Origin: Holophagaceae bacterium
Lineage (GTDB): Bacteria > Acidobacteriota > Holophagae > Holophagales > Holophagaceae
Direction of reading: 5' to 3'
Length of the DNA: 64,000 bases
Assembly (NCBI GenBank): GCA_021286765.1
Contig: JAJTBS010000002.1
Location: 248,001-312,000, forward strand
Numbering within the stretch: the stretch's first letter is position 1; every line of letters starts with the position of its first letter. Under the pieces are notes generated by a model that made no database searches, was not told the origin of the DNA, and saw only the letters and a list, made by a program, of their open reading frames with translations. Below are positions 44,447 to 54,500 of this stretch, one piece after another. Made by a program: the position numbers and the translations under genes.

Positions 44447-45295
44447 TCATAGATCCGTGATCAGGGCCTTGTCGCGCTCCAGGGCCTCCAGGGCCGAGGT
44501 ACGGTGTTCCTGGTAGGCCACGTCGTTCAGACGCAGGATGTCCATGGCCTCCCAGGTGGCTCCGGCGAGTGCGTCGGGCATGCCGATGCCCACCTGGAGG
44601 TCGAAGGCCATCTGGTTGCCCAGGGCCACCAGGGCCACCAGCCGCTGGTGTTCCACGGCCGCTTGCAGGGGATCGTGGTGCCAGCGGGCCACGGTCTCGA
44701 TGCCTTCCGCGATGTTCCAGGAAGCCAGCAGGGCCTCCCCCACCATGGCGTGGTCGAACCCAAAGGTATCCAGCTCCAGGCTGAGCCCGTCGCCCCCCTC
44801 CTCCTGCAGCCGCCGGAGCAGGGCGCTGTAACTCTCAGGGAACTTCAGGATCATGACGCTCTTCCCGATGTCGTGCATCAGGCCGGCCAGGAAGACCTCC
44901 TCGGCGATGGGGAAGCGCATGGCCTTGCTGAAGGCACTGCCCGTGAGGGCCGTCACCAGGGCGTGCTCCCAGAGGATTCGTTCCTGGAGGCCCACGGGAC
45001 CGCGGGTGAAGAGGTTCTTGACGCTGGAGGCCAGCACCACGCTGCGGGTGGTGGAGAAGCCCAGGGTCAGAATGGCCTGGGTCAGGGTGGTGACCTCCCG
45101 CATCCGGCCGAACATGGCGGAATTGGCCACCTTGAGGATCTGCGACGTGAGGGCCTGGTCTGTCCGGATCAGGTTCTGGAGCTGGTCGGTGGAGGTGTCG
45201 GAGTCCGCGCTGATCCGGATGACCCGGGTGGCCACCTGGGGCAGGGGCGGCAGTTCGCCCAGGTTCTGGATGACTTCGTGGGGTGACATGGGCAT
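44447..45295 (-). CDS. HDOD-domain signalling protein
   Basis: The 282-residue protein is almost entirely an HDOD domain: LPPLPQVATRVIRI, the central helices (TSQILKVANSAMFGRMREVTTLTQAIL broken by turns), then FLAGLMHDIGKSVM, where HD residues remain but the full metal site of HD-GYP enzymes is not clear. HDOD proteins are signal-output or scaffold components in two-component and c-di-GMP networks. It converges with pgi (six-base gap). The GAF gene lies upstream, 74 bases away. Confidence 0.88.
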   Translation of the reverse strand: MPMSPHEVIQNLGELPPLPQVATRVIRISADSDTSTDQLQNLIRTDQALTSQILKVANSAMFGRMREVTTLTQAILTLGFSTTRSVVLASSVKNLFTRGPVGLQERILWEHALVTALTGSAFSKAMRFPIAEEVFLAGLMHDIGKSVMILKFPESYSALLRRLQEEGGDGLSLELDTFGFDHAMVGEALLASWNIAEGIETVARWHHDPLQAAVEHQRLVALVALGNQMAFDLQVGIGMPDALAGATWEAMDILRLNDVAYQEHRTSALEALERDKALITDL

Positions 45296-45369
45296 GGCGA
45301 AATCCGAGATGGACTGCTGTCCAACTCATCTTCCCGAGGAGGCTCGGACATGAGTTCGGTCGCGGAGCC

Positions 45370-45996
45370 TCAGGCCATGGTCAGCTGGAACAGGTGCGCG
45401 GCGCTGGCGGCCAGGTGTTCCATCAAGTCGATGCCTTCCACCGTGAGCCGGCCAGGCCGGGAGTCATTGCACTGGATCAGGCCGTAGGTCACGTCATCCC
45501 GGCGGATGGGGAAGAGCCCCAGGGTCTCGTATCCATCCGCGCAGCAGCGATTGCGGGTCTGGCCCAGGCAGCCGGCCTCCGGCGAGGCCAGCAGCTCGCT
45601 GGTGGAGGCGGAGATAAAGCTGCCCCGGTCCGTGCCGAAGCGCCGGGTACGGTCCAGCTGGCAGGACAACACCTTGCCGCACAGGCAGGCCAGGATCGGG
45701 CGGCGATCGGCGTCCCGGAGCAGGTGCCCGGCCCCATCCGTGGCAATGAGGTCGCTTTCCTGGGAGATGAAGTGGTCCCGGAACCCGAGATGGGCGGCGT
45801 AGGGATAGCCCGGCCCGGATTTCAGGCGGACAGCCACCGCTTCGCAGCCGGACAGGTGTTGGGCCAGGACCACCAGCTGCCGGGCCAATTCCCTGGGCTC
45901 GGCCAGCGTGTTCGCCATCTGGAGCAGGTCCAGGAAGGCCCTGCGCTCCAAGTCCAGGCGCTTCGTCATCGATGGGGCATGAGCTGATCCAGCCAT
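45370..45996 (-). CDS. GAF-domain sensor protein
   Basis: The 208-residue protein starts at ATG 45996, with AAGGAG eight bases upstream. It is a single GAF domain of the type found in histidine kinases, with no kinase or output domain. Conserved cysteines occur in LACLCGKVLSC and RNRCCADGYETL, a pattern seen in GAF sensors that may bind metals or react to redox changes. The HDOD gene follows on the same strand, so they may form a two-gene signalling unit. Partners are unknown. Confidence 0.75.
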   Translation of the reverse strand: MAGSAHAPSMTKRLDLERRAFLDLLQMANTLAEPRELARQLVVLAQHLSGCEAVAVRLKSGPGYPYAAHLGFRDHFISQESDLIATDGAGHLLRDADRRPILACLCGKVLSCQLDRTRRFGTDRGSFISASTSELLASPEAGCLGQTRNRCCADGYETLGLFPIRRDDVTYGLIQCNDSRPGRLTVEGIDLMEHLAASAAHLFQLTMA

Positions 45997-46106
45997 GGCC
46001 GCCGCTCCTTATTCCCCATATCGGCAGGGCCGGTGCTGGCAATAAGAAACGGTGGCACTTTTAAGATGGCCGGTTATTTCTGAGGATCGGATCTGGTCGC
46101 CGGAGC

Positions 46107-48233
46107 TCAGGCGGGGGGCATCTGGCAGCTGTTCCCGATGGCGGCGGGTAGGTAGAGATGTTCGACGTAGTCCTGCACCATGCGATCGGCGTTGAAGCGC
46201 CAGGCCAACGTGCGGATGGAGTTCTTCATGCGCTCCACCCAGCAGCGCGGCACCCCGGCTGCGTTGCGGTTCTCGTAGTAGAGGGGCACCACCTCATCTT
46301 CCAGCAGGCGGAAGAGGTCCTCGGCGTCGCGGTGGTCCTGGACGGACTGATCGGCGTGGATTTCCCCGGTGCCGATGGCGAAGCCGTTGTCGCCGTCATA
46401 GGACTCGGCCCACCAGCCATCCCGGACCGAGATGTGGAGGCCGCCGTTGAGCACCACCTTCATGCCGCTGGTGCCGCAGGCCTCCAAGGGGCGCTGGGGG
46501 TTGTTCAGCCAGGCGTCGATGCCCTGGTAGAGGATGCGGCCCACGTGGATGTTGTAGTTCTCGACGAAGACGATGCGGTGGCGGAAGCGCGGGTCCTCCA
46601 GGATTTTGGCGACCTTCTGGATGAGCCCCTTGCCCGTGTTGTCCGCGGGGTGGGCCCGGCCCGAGAAGATCAGGTTCACAGGACGTTCCGGATGGTTCAC
46701 CAGGCGGTCCAGGCGGTCCAAGTCCGAGAAGAGCAGGTCGGGCCGCTTGTAGGGCACGAAGCGGCGGGCGAACCCGATGGTGAGGGCCTCCGGATCCAGG
46801 GGCGCGGGCTCGATCTCGGGCAGGCCCAGGCGGGCGCGGGTCTGGGCGCTGCGCTCGCGGATGAAGCGGATCGTGCGGGCCTTCAGGACCTGCTTGGTCT
46901 CCCAGATCTCCGCCGACGACACCGAGGTGATCCGCGACCAGGTGGCGGGCCGGGTGAGGGAACTCTGGTAGTCCACACCCAGATGGGACTCGTAGAGGTG
47001 GTTCATCTCCGTGGCCAGCCAGGTGGGCAGGTGCACGCCGTTGGTGACATGGCCGATGGGCACGGCCTCTTCCCGCAGGCCGGGGTAGAGGTGGTTCCAC
47101 ATCTTGCGGGACACCACGCCGTGCAAGGCGGAAACGCCGTTGGCGCGCCGGGACAGCTTGAGGGCCAGCACGGTGGGAAGGAAGGGCGAGCCGTGGTCGT
47201 GGGGGTTCACCCGACCCAGGCCCATGACCTCGTCCAGGGGCAGCCTCAGTCCCTCGGCCAGGGGCAGCAGGTGCTCGGCGGCCAGGTCCGCGGGGAAGCG
47301 GTCGTGGCCGGCGTCCACCGGCGTGTGGGTGGTGAAGACCGTGGCCGAGGCAACTTCCTGCAGAGCCTGCTGGGGGGTCATGCCGTCCATCTGGACGCGA
47401 TACCGGGCCCGCTCCAGCAGCGAGAAGGCTGAGTGCCCCTCGTTGAGGTGGAAGACGCTGGCATTGATGCCCAAGGCCCGCAGGGCGCGGGTGCCGCCCA
47501 CGCCCAGCAGAAGTTCCTGCTCGATGCGCATGCGCTGGTCGCCACCGTAGAGCCGGGCAGCCAGGGCCACGTCCTTCGGGTCGTTCTGCTTCACACGCGT
47601 GTCCAGGAGGATGAGGCGGATGCGCCCGACCTTGACCTCCAGCACGGCGGCATGCACCAGCCGGCCGGACATCTCCACAGACACATGGACGGGCTCACCG
47701 AAGCGGTCCACCGCGGGTACCAGCGGCAGGTCCGCGATGTCGAAAGGTTCCACCACGTCCTGCTGCCAGAAGTCGGCGTTGAGGACTTGGCTGGTGTAGC
47801 CCTCGTGGTACAGCAGGCCCACGCCCACCAGGGGCACGCCTAGGTCCGAGGCGGACTTGAGGTGGTCGCCTGCCAGGATGCCCAGGCCCCCCGAGTAGAT
47901 AGGCAGCGACTCGTGGATGCCGAATTCCATGCAGAAGTAGGCGATGGGACGGGAGCGCATGGCCCCGGCATGGGTCAGGCCCCAGGTGGTGGGGGCCGTG
48001 AGGTACTCCTGCAATTGCCGCAGGGCGCGGTCCACCCGGGCCGGCACGTCCACATCCGCCGCCCGCTTCTCCAGCTGCTCGGGCGTGATCTGCTTGAGCA
48101 CGGACATGGGGTTGCGATGGGCCTTGTGGTACAGATCCAGGTCGAGGTCGCGGAAGATGGTCCGCACCTCGGGCTTCCAGGTCCACCACAGGTTCTGGGT
48201 GAGCTTCTGCATTTTGAGGATGAGCTTTTCCAT
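46107..48233 (-). CDS. glgP: Alpha-glucan (glycogen) phosphorylase GlgP
   Basis: The 708-residue GT35 enzyme releases glucose-1-phosphate from glycogen. The N-terminal 100 residues match DUF3417 (NLWWTWKPEVRTIFRDLD), which marks the shorter, unregulated bacterial form. The PLP site is in the C-terminal half, where GTSGMKVVLNGGLHISVRDG contains the conserved region, and FARRFVPYKRPDLLF lines the phosphate/substrate site. It is followed downstream by the GAF gene after 110 bases. It lies nine bases after glgB, so both genes are likely one operon. Confidence 0.95.
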   Translation of the reverse strand: MEKLILKMQKLTQNLWWTWKPEVRTIFRDLDLDLYHKAHRNPMSVLKQITPEQLEKRAADVDVPARVDRALRQLQEYLTAPTTWGLTHAGAMRSRPIAYFCMEFGIHESLPIYSGGLGILAGDHLKSASDLGVPLVGVGLLYHEGYTSQVLNADFWQQDVVEPFDIADLPLVPAVDRFGEPVHVSVEMSGRLVHAAVLEVKVGRIRLILLDTRVKQNDPKDVALAARLYGGDQRMRIEQELLLGVGGTRALRALGINASVFHLNEGHSAFSLLERARYRVQMDGMTPQQALQEVASATVFTTHTPVDAGHDRFPADLAAEHLLPLAEGLRLPLDEVMGLGRVNPHDHGSPFLPTVLALKLSRRANGVSALHGVVSRKMWNHLYPGLREEAVPIGHVTNGVHLPTWLATEMNHLYESHLGVDYQSSLTRPATWSRITSVSSAEIWETKQVLKARTIRFIRERSAQTRARLGLPEIEPAPLDPEALTIGFARRFVPYKRPDLLFSDLDRLDRLVNHPERPVNLIFSGRAHPADNTGKGLIQKVAKILEDPRFRHRIVFVENYNIHVGRILYQGIDAWLNNPQRPLEACGTSGMKVVLNGGLHISVRDGWWAESYDGDNGFAIGTGEIHADQSVQDHRDAEDLFRLLEDEVVPLYYENRNAAGVPRCWVERMKNSIRTLAWRFNADRMVQDYVEHLYLPAAIGNSCQMPPA

Positions 48234-48241
48234 GTCAGGTC

Positions 48242-50170
48242 CTAGGGCTGTTGCGGGGTGGTGAGTGGTTCGGGCTTCAGGAAGAGCGCGGCCAGGGGCG
48301 GCAAGGTGAGGTTCAACGACTGAGGGAAGCCATGGGCGGGGATGGGCTCGGTCTGGACTCGCCCGGTATTGCCCTGGTTGCGTCCCCCGTAATAGGCCGA
48401 ATCGGTGTTCAACAGCTCGACGTAGGTGCCGGCCGTGGGTACGCCGATGCGGTAGCCGCCCTGGGGCAGGGCCGTGAAGTTGAAGGCGATGACGGTGAAG
48501 TCTCCGGGGTCCGCGGCGCGACGCAGCAAGGTGAGCACGCTGTTGAAGCGGTCGCCGCAGTCGATCCAGGCGAAGCCGCCCAGCTGGCAGTCGCCCTCGT
48601 GGAGGGACGGCAGGCGGCGATAGAGGTGGTTCAGGTCGCGGACGAGGTCGTGGATGCCCTTGTGGGCGGGTTCCTCCAGGAGGCTCCAGTCCAGGGCCGT
48701 GTCATGGTTCCACTCCCTCCCCTGGGCGAACTCGCTGCCCATGAAGAGCAGCTTCTTGCCGCCGTGGGCGTAGAGCCAGGCGTAGAGCAGGCGCAGGTTC
48801 GCCATGCGCTCCCAGGCATCGCCCGGCATGCGGCCATAGAGGCTGCGCTTGCCATGGACCACCTCGTCGTGGGACAGGGGCAGCATGTAGTTCTCAGCGT
48901 CGTGGTAGAGCATGGAGAACGTGATGTCATCGTGGTGATGGGGCCGCGCCATCATGCCCTGGCCCAGGTAGCGCAGGGTGTCGTGCATCCAGCCCATGTC
49001 CCACTTGAAGCCGAAGCCCAGACCACCCTTGTCGGTGGGGCGCGACACGCCGGGCCAGGCCGTGGATTCCTCGGCCACCGTGAAGGCATCCGGGAACTGG
49101 GCGTAGACCACTTCGTTCAGGCGCCGCAGAAAGGCCACGGCCTCCAGGTTCTCGCGGCCCCCGTGGCGGTTGGGGATCCACTGGCCCTCCTCCCGGCTGT
49201 AGTCCAGGTAGAGCATGGAGGCCACGGCATCCACCCGCAGGCCGTCCACATGGAACTGGTCCAGCCAGAACAAGGCGTTGGAGATGAGGTAGTTCTGCAC
49301 CTCCACGCGGCCGTAGTTGTAGATCAGGGTGCCCCAGTCCATGTGGCGGCCCTGGCGGGGGTCCGCATGTTCATAGAGGTGGGTGCCGTCAAAGCGGCCC
49401 AGGCCGTGGGCATCTTCCGGGAAGTGCGCGGGCACCCAGTCGAGGATGACGCCCAGGCCCGCCTGGTGCAGCGTGTCCACGAAGGCCTTGAAGTCTTCCG
49501 GCCCGCCGAAGCGGTTGGTGGGCGCGAACATCCCCAGTGGCTGGTACCCCCAGGAGGGATCAAAGGGGTGTTCGGTCACAGGAAGCAACTGCACGTGGGT
49601 GAAGCCCAGCCAGCTGGCATAGGGCGCCAGATCCGCGGCGATCTCGCGATAGCTCATGAAGGAGCCGTCCGGCCGCCGTCGCCAGGAACCCAGGTGCAGC
49701 TCATAGATGCTGACCGGCGCCGCGTGGGCCTTGGTGTGCCGGCGCGCCACCATCCAGGCGCCGTCGCCCCATTCGTGGGCGGGAAGGCCGTGGATGATCG
49801 AAGCGGTACCCGGCGCGCGCTCGCTGCGGAAGGCGTAGGGATCGGCCTTGAGGGGCAGCAGCCTGCCGTCTGGTCCGTGCAGCTCGAACTTGTAGATCAT
49901 CCCCGGGACCAGCCCTGGTACGAAGGTCTCCCAGAACCCGTTGGGCCCCACCTGGGCCATGGGATGGGCCCGGCCGTCCCAGCCGTTGAAGTCGCCCACC
50001 ACGCTCACGGCCCTCGCATTCGGCGCCCAGACCGCAAAGCTCACGCCCTGGATGCCGGCCACCGTCCGCAGGTGGGCGCCCAGTTTCTCGTAGGCCCGCA
50101 GGTGCGTTCCCTCGCCAAGCAGGTGCAGATCGAGGTCGCCTAAGGTCGAAGGAGCGCGGGGTGCTTCCAT
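48242..50170 (-). CDS. glgB: 1,4-alpha-glucan branching enzyme GlgB
   Basis: The 642-residue GH13 enzyme makes alpha-1,6 branches. An N-terminal CBM48 ([22 protein letters not shown]) precedes the catalytic barrel with DWVPAHFP, the nucleophile Asp in [11 protein letters not shown], the acid Glu in [10 protein letters not shown], and the transition-state pair in [12 protein letters not shown]. The C-terminal all-beta domain ends with [13 protein letters not shown]. Length fits the short N-domain class. Ribosome site is weak. glgP follows directly. Confidence 0.95.
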   Translation of the reverse strand: MEAPRAPSTLGDLDLHLLGEGTHLRAYEKLGAHLRTVAGIQGVSFAVWAPNARAVSVVGDFNGWDGRAHPMAQVGPNGFWETFVPGLVPGMIYKFELHGPDGRLLPLKADPYAFRSERAPGTASIIHGLPAHEWGDGAWMVARRHTKAHAAPVSIYELHLGSWRRRPDGSFMSYREIAADLAPYASWLGFTHVQLLPVTEHPFDPSWGYQPLGMFAPTNRFGGPEDFKAFVDTLHQAGLGVILDWVPAHFPEDAHGLGRFDGTHLYEHADPRQGRHMDWGTLIYNYGRVEVQNYLISNALFWLDQFHVDGLRVDAVASMLYLDYSREEGQWIPNRHGGRENLEAVAFLRRLNEVVYAQFPDAFTVAEESTAWPGVSRPTDKGGLGFGFKWDMGWMHDTLRYLGQGMMARPHHHDDITFSMLYHDAENYMLPLSHDEVVHGKRSLYGRMPGDAWERMANLRLLYAWLYAHGGKKLLFMGSEFAQGREWNHDTALDWSLLEEPAHKGIHDLVRDLNHLYRRLPSLHEGDCQLGGFAWIDCGDRFNSVLTLLRRAADPGDFTVIAFNFTALPQGGYRIGVPTAGTYVELLNTDSAYYGGRNQGNTGRVQTEPIPAHGFPQSLNLTLPPLAALFLKPEPLTTPQQP

Positions 50171-50344
50171 GGACCATTCTAGGGTGTGAAGCCCCTCCGT
50201 GGACCCACGGATTCAGTGGATCTGACGATCCTGAACCCCGCGCATTGTGGATGGACTTGTCCGGCAAACCTGCGGCCAGCGTGATTGCCAGCGCTCCGGC
50301 TTGGGGGGCAGAATGGCCCCTCGCTGCTCCTGTGGAGGATGGTC

Positions 50345-51541
50345 ATGCCCGAATACCTCGCTCCCGGCGTCTTCGTCGAAGAGACCAGCTTCCGGTCCCA
50401 GGCCATTCAGGGCATCGACACCACCACGGCGGCCTTTGTGGGGCCGACCCGCAAGGGGCCTTACGGCAATCGCCCCTCGCTGCTCACCAGCCTGGTGGAC
50501 TTCCAGCGCATCTACGGCAGCTTCGCCGATCTGCTGGTGTCAGGCCCGGCGGAGCTGAAGCGCAACCATGTCGCCCACGCGGTGCAGGCCTACTTCGCCA
50601 ACGGCGGCCGGCGCCTGTATGTGGCGCGCACCCGGCCCAATCGGACGCGGACGCTGCCGACGCCCGCGGACTACGCGGCGGCCCTGGCCACGCTACAGCC
50701 CCTGGAGGACCTTTCCACGGTGGCGGCTCCGGGTTATTCCGTGCGAAAGGCCACAGAACCGACAGCCAGGGAGGCCATCCAGGGACAGCTCGTGGCCTTT
50801 GCCGAGCAAGCAGGAACCTACCGCTTCGCCGTGCTGGACGCGCCACCCGCCTGCACCCTGAGCGATATCCGCGGCATCCGCAGCCGGCTGGACTCCAGCC
50901 ACGCCGCGCTGTACTACCCCTGGGTGACGGTGGCCAACCCCCTGGCGGGAACCTCCTCAAAACAGCCTGCCACCCTCGACCTGCCACCCTCTGGCTTCCT
51001 CTGCGGCATCTACGCAGCGACAGACCTGGCCCGGTCCGTGAGCAAGGCGCCAGCCAACGCGGTGATCGTCGGCGCACTTGGTCTTGAGCAGGCCATCACC
51101 CTGGGGCAGCAGGAAATCCTGAACCCCGAGGGCATCAACTGCCTGCGTTTCTTCGAAGGGCGAGGCAACCTGGTGTGGGGGGCCCGCACCGTCTCCAGCG
51201 ACCCCGAGTGGAAGTATCTGAACGTGCGCCGCTACTTCAACTACCTGGAAGGCTCCATCGACCGCGGCACGCAGTGGGCCGTGTTCGAGCCCAACGGCGA
51301 GGCGCTATGGGCCAACCTGCGCCGCACCATCGAGGACTTCCTCTACCACGAGTGGCAGAACGGTACGCTGATGGGGACCAAGCCGGCGGAGGCCTTCTTC
51401 GTGCGGTGCGACCGCAGCACCATGACGCAGAGCGACCTCGACCAGGGCCGGCTGGTCTGCCTCATCGGCGTCGCCCCGCTGAAGCCAGCCGAGTTCGTCA
51501 TCTTCCGCATGGGCCAATGGACGGCGGACCGGAAGGGCTGA
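50345..51541 (+). CDS. Orphan phage tail sheath protein
   Basis: The 398-residue protein opens with MPEYLAPGVFVEE, the hallmark N-terminus of contractile-tail sheath proteins, and has TAAFVGPTRKGP soon after. The C-terminal half has the sheath core (LNVRRYFNYLEGSIDRGTQW split by usual turn, RRTIEDFLYHEW and VRCDRSTMT). ATG 50345 is preferred since GGAGG lies seven bases upstream. Sheaths are normally next to tube, baseplate and spike genes, none of which are seen here. It could work with a contractile system encoded elsewhere, or be a remnant, though the frame looks intact. Confidence 0.88.
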   Translation: MPEYLAPGVFVEETSFRSQAIQGIDTTTAAFVGPTRKGPYGNRPSLLTSLVDFQRIYGSFADLLVSGPAELKRNHVAHAVQAYFANGGRRLYVARTRPNRTRTLPTPADYAAALATLQPLEDLSTVAAPGYSVRKATEPTAREAIQGQLVAFAEQAGTYRFAVLDAPPACTLSDIRGIRSRLDSSHAALYYPWVTVANPLAGTSSKQPATLDLPPSGFLCGIYAATDLARSVSKAPANAVIVGALGLEQAITLGQQEILNPEGINCLRFFEGRGNLVWGARTVSSDPEWKYLNVRRYFNYLEGSIDRGTQWAVFEPNGEALWANLRRTIEDFLYHEWQNGTLMGTKPAEAFFVRCDRSTMTQSDLDQGRLVCLIGVAPLKPAEFVIFRMGQWTADRKG

Positions 51542-51551
51542 ACCCGGCGGA

Positions 51552-54500
51552 TCAGGCCAGGAGCTTCCATACCCGCAGCGCCTCGCTCACGCTCCAGGCC
51601 TGGGCATCGCAGCCGCGGGGCGTGTGGGGCGCGTCGCCGTCGAGGATCTCGGGCAGCTGGCCAAGGCAGCCCCTGTCCAGCTGCGGGGCGATGGAGCCCA
51701 GCCAGGCGCGGGCGGTGGCGCGGGCGGCGACATCGCCCTCCCAGGCCAGGTCCAGGGCCTCGCAGAGCATGGGCAGCTGCCAGGCCCAGGCCGTGCCGTT
51801 GTGGTAGGCGGGCTTGCGGCGGGTGTCCTCGTCGCCTTCGTAGCGGCCCTGGTAGGGCTGCAAGGGATCATTGAGGGTGCCGCCCCAGGGGGCGGGGATG
51901 GGCAGGGGTACCGTGACCGGCAGAGGCGCCAGGCTGCGCAGGCCGCCGGGCACCAGCAGGTGGCGGGCGCAGGCGGCCACGCAGCGCCGGGCCCGATCAC
52001 CGTCCACCAACCCCAGTGACACCAGGAACAGCTGGTTGGGACGCAGGTGATCGGCAGGCAGGGCCGCCTGAGCCGGCACATCCTTGGCCGCCAGCAGCAC
52101 ATCAGCGAACCAGCCCCGGTCCTCCAGCCAGAAGGCCCCGAGGGAACCCTCGGCCCGGGCCAAGGTGGTGGCCCAGGGCTCGCCGTCGCTGGGCGCGCAG
52201 AGCCTGTCCAGCAGGCGCAGCAGGCGGATCCACAAGGCCTGGATCTCCACGGGGTAGCCTTCGCGCGGGGTGCCCATGGGATAGCGGGTGTCCATCCAGG
52301 TGCAGTGCGCCGGGCTCCAAAGCAGGCCCGAGGCGGGGTCCATGCGGACGCCATTGCGCGCCCCGGCGCGCAGGTTCTCGCCCAGGGAGGTCAGCACCGT
52401 GAGGATGCTGCGGCCCCCGGCTTCAGCTTGGAAGAAGGCCGGGCCCAGGTGATCGGCGGCCTCCTCGCAGGCCACGGCCAGCCAGAGGGGGGCATCCGAC
52501 GTGTCCCGGTCCGCGGTGTGGTCAGCGCCCAGCATATTGGGCAGGGTGCCCCCCTCCTCCAGGGCCGCGAAGGTGCGCAGGATGAGGGCTGTGTCCTCGA
52601 CTTGTCCGGCCGCCAGGAGTCCCCGGCAGGCGATGAGGGTGTCCCGGCCCCAGTCCAGGAACCACGGATAGCCCGCGATGATGGTGAGGCCGCTGGCGCG
52701 GCGGGCCACGAAGGCCTGCAGGGCCTGGCGCAGGCGCTCCGGAATATCGGGGGCCACGGGGCGCGCGACACGGAGGGGGGCCGCCGGAGGGGCGGCATCG
52801 GCCGAGACCACCATGCGTGTTTCGGACCCTGGCGGCAGGGGCAGGTCGAACCAGCCAGGGCTCCAGGCATCGCCTGAATCCGCCAGCCCTCGCGAGCCCT
52901 CGATGGGATGCGGGATGCCCCGGCAGGCCTCTGGCTGCGGGTGGTAGGTTCCGGCCTCCACCCAGGCCTCCAGGTGTCGGTCCGGGGCCGGTTCGAAGCG
53001 GAACCCCGGGTGGGCCACATGCGCCTTTGTGTGCGACAGGAAGTGGCTCTCGGTCGCCCCATCGAGGCGGGTCTCGCCGTGGAAGGAGCGGTCCTCCAGG
53101 TCCAGCCGCACGGTCAGGCGAACCAAGTGGTCGGAGGACAGGTCCGTGTCCGTGCCGGCGTTGGCTGGGCGGGACCAGCGCAGCATGACCGCATTGTGGT
53201 CCAGGGGCATCTCCGCCTCAAGGCAGATCTCCACCTGCCGGCCATCGCCGGCGCTGGCCCGGAACACCCAACGCGCCCTGGGCCCGGCTTCAAAGCTCAC
53301 GAGGTTATGGCCGTCCAAGGGCGTGATGAAGCCATCGGCATTCACCCAGGCGCGGAGGCGCTTGGCCAGCACGTGACGGTCCGAGGGGGCGGAGGGATGG
53401 AGGTTCGCCCCCAGAAGGCAGTCGTATTTGGAGGCGATGGCGCCGAGATCAGCGTGCAACCGGGCCATGCCACCGCGGCCATTGGTGAGGAGCGCCAATC
53501 CCTGGCGGACGGGACGGGGGGGTGCCGGCGTCTCCGGCAGGAACAGCAGGTCGGCTTGAAGGTCCTCTGCGCCGGTGACGTGGCGGCGCAGGGTGAGGGT
53601 GGCGGTGCCCTGGCGGCGTGGGCTGGGCGGAATGGCGGCGATGAAGCCACCTTGCGCGGGGATGCTCCGCAGGTGCAGGTCCGTGGTTTCCAACGACTGG
53701 AGGGTGGCGTCGAAGGGGGCTGGCGACTGCAGCAGCAGCCAGTGCCGCGGCGCCACCAGGCTCACGCGCCGCACATCTTCGATCCGCCAAACCGTCACCT
53801 GGGGGAAGGCCCGGGCCGCGAGGGCGGCATCGAGGGCCGCCAGCAGGTCCCGCCGGAGCAGGTCCTGATCCAGGTGAGGCAGGGCGGCGAGGAAGGCTGC
53901 GGGATCTGATGCCACACGCTCGGCCAGGCCCCGCCAGGACGCGGGACCGAGGGCCTCGGCCGGGTGGACCGCCGCCAGGGCCTGAAGCCCCCAGGCGGCC
54001 TGGGCCCGGGCTTGCCGGTAGGCTTCGCCCGCCAGACCTCGGGGCGTGGGCTGGGCGGCCAGGCAGCAGCAGGCGCCGGGCTGCAGGCCAACCTCGCGCT
54101 CCCCGGCGGGCAGGAGCCGGGCGGTGGGGGCCGGCTGGCCCAGCAGATCGAGGCCCGCTTCCCCGAGGATGGCCCAGTCCGCAGCCCCCACGCAGCAGGT
54201 CTGGGGGCGGTCTGGATCCAGGTTGACCAGCACGAGGATGGCGTCGAGGCCCTCGGCGGAGCGCCGAAGCAGGGCCAACACGGGCGCTTCTTCCGCGCTG
54301 AGGCGGCGGATTTCGGCGCCGTCGAAGAAACAGGGGTGCTCTGCGAGCAGGCGGTTGAGGGTGGCAAGTTCGTCCACCAGGTTCGGTTCTGCCCCCCAGG
54401 CGAGGTCGCGAGCCTCGTGGACATCCACCTTCTCCGTGGCCAGCCACTCCACGCCCGCGGTGAAGCCGAAGCCGCCGTTCTGACCAGCCAGGGCGCAGAG

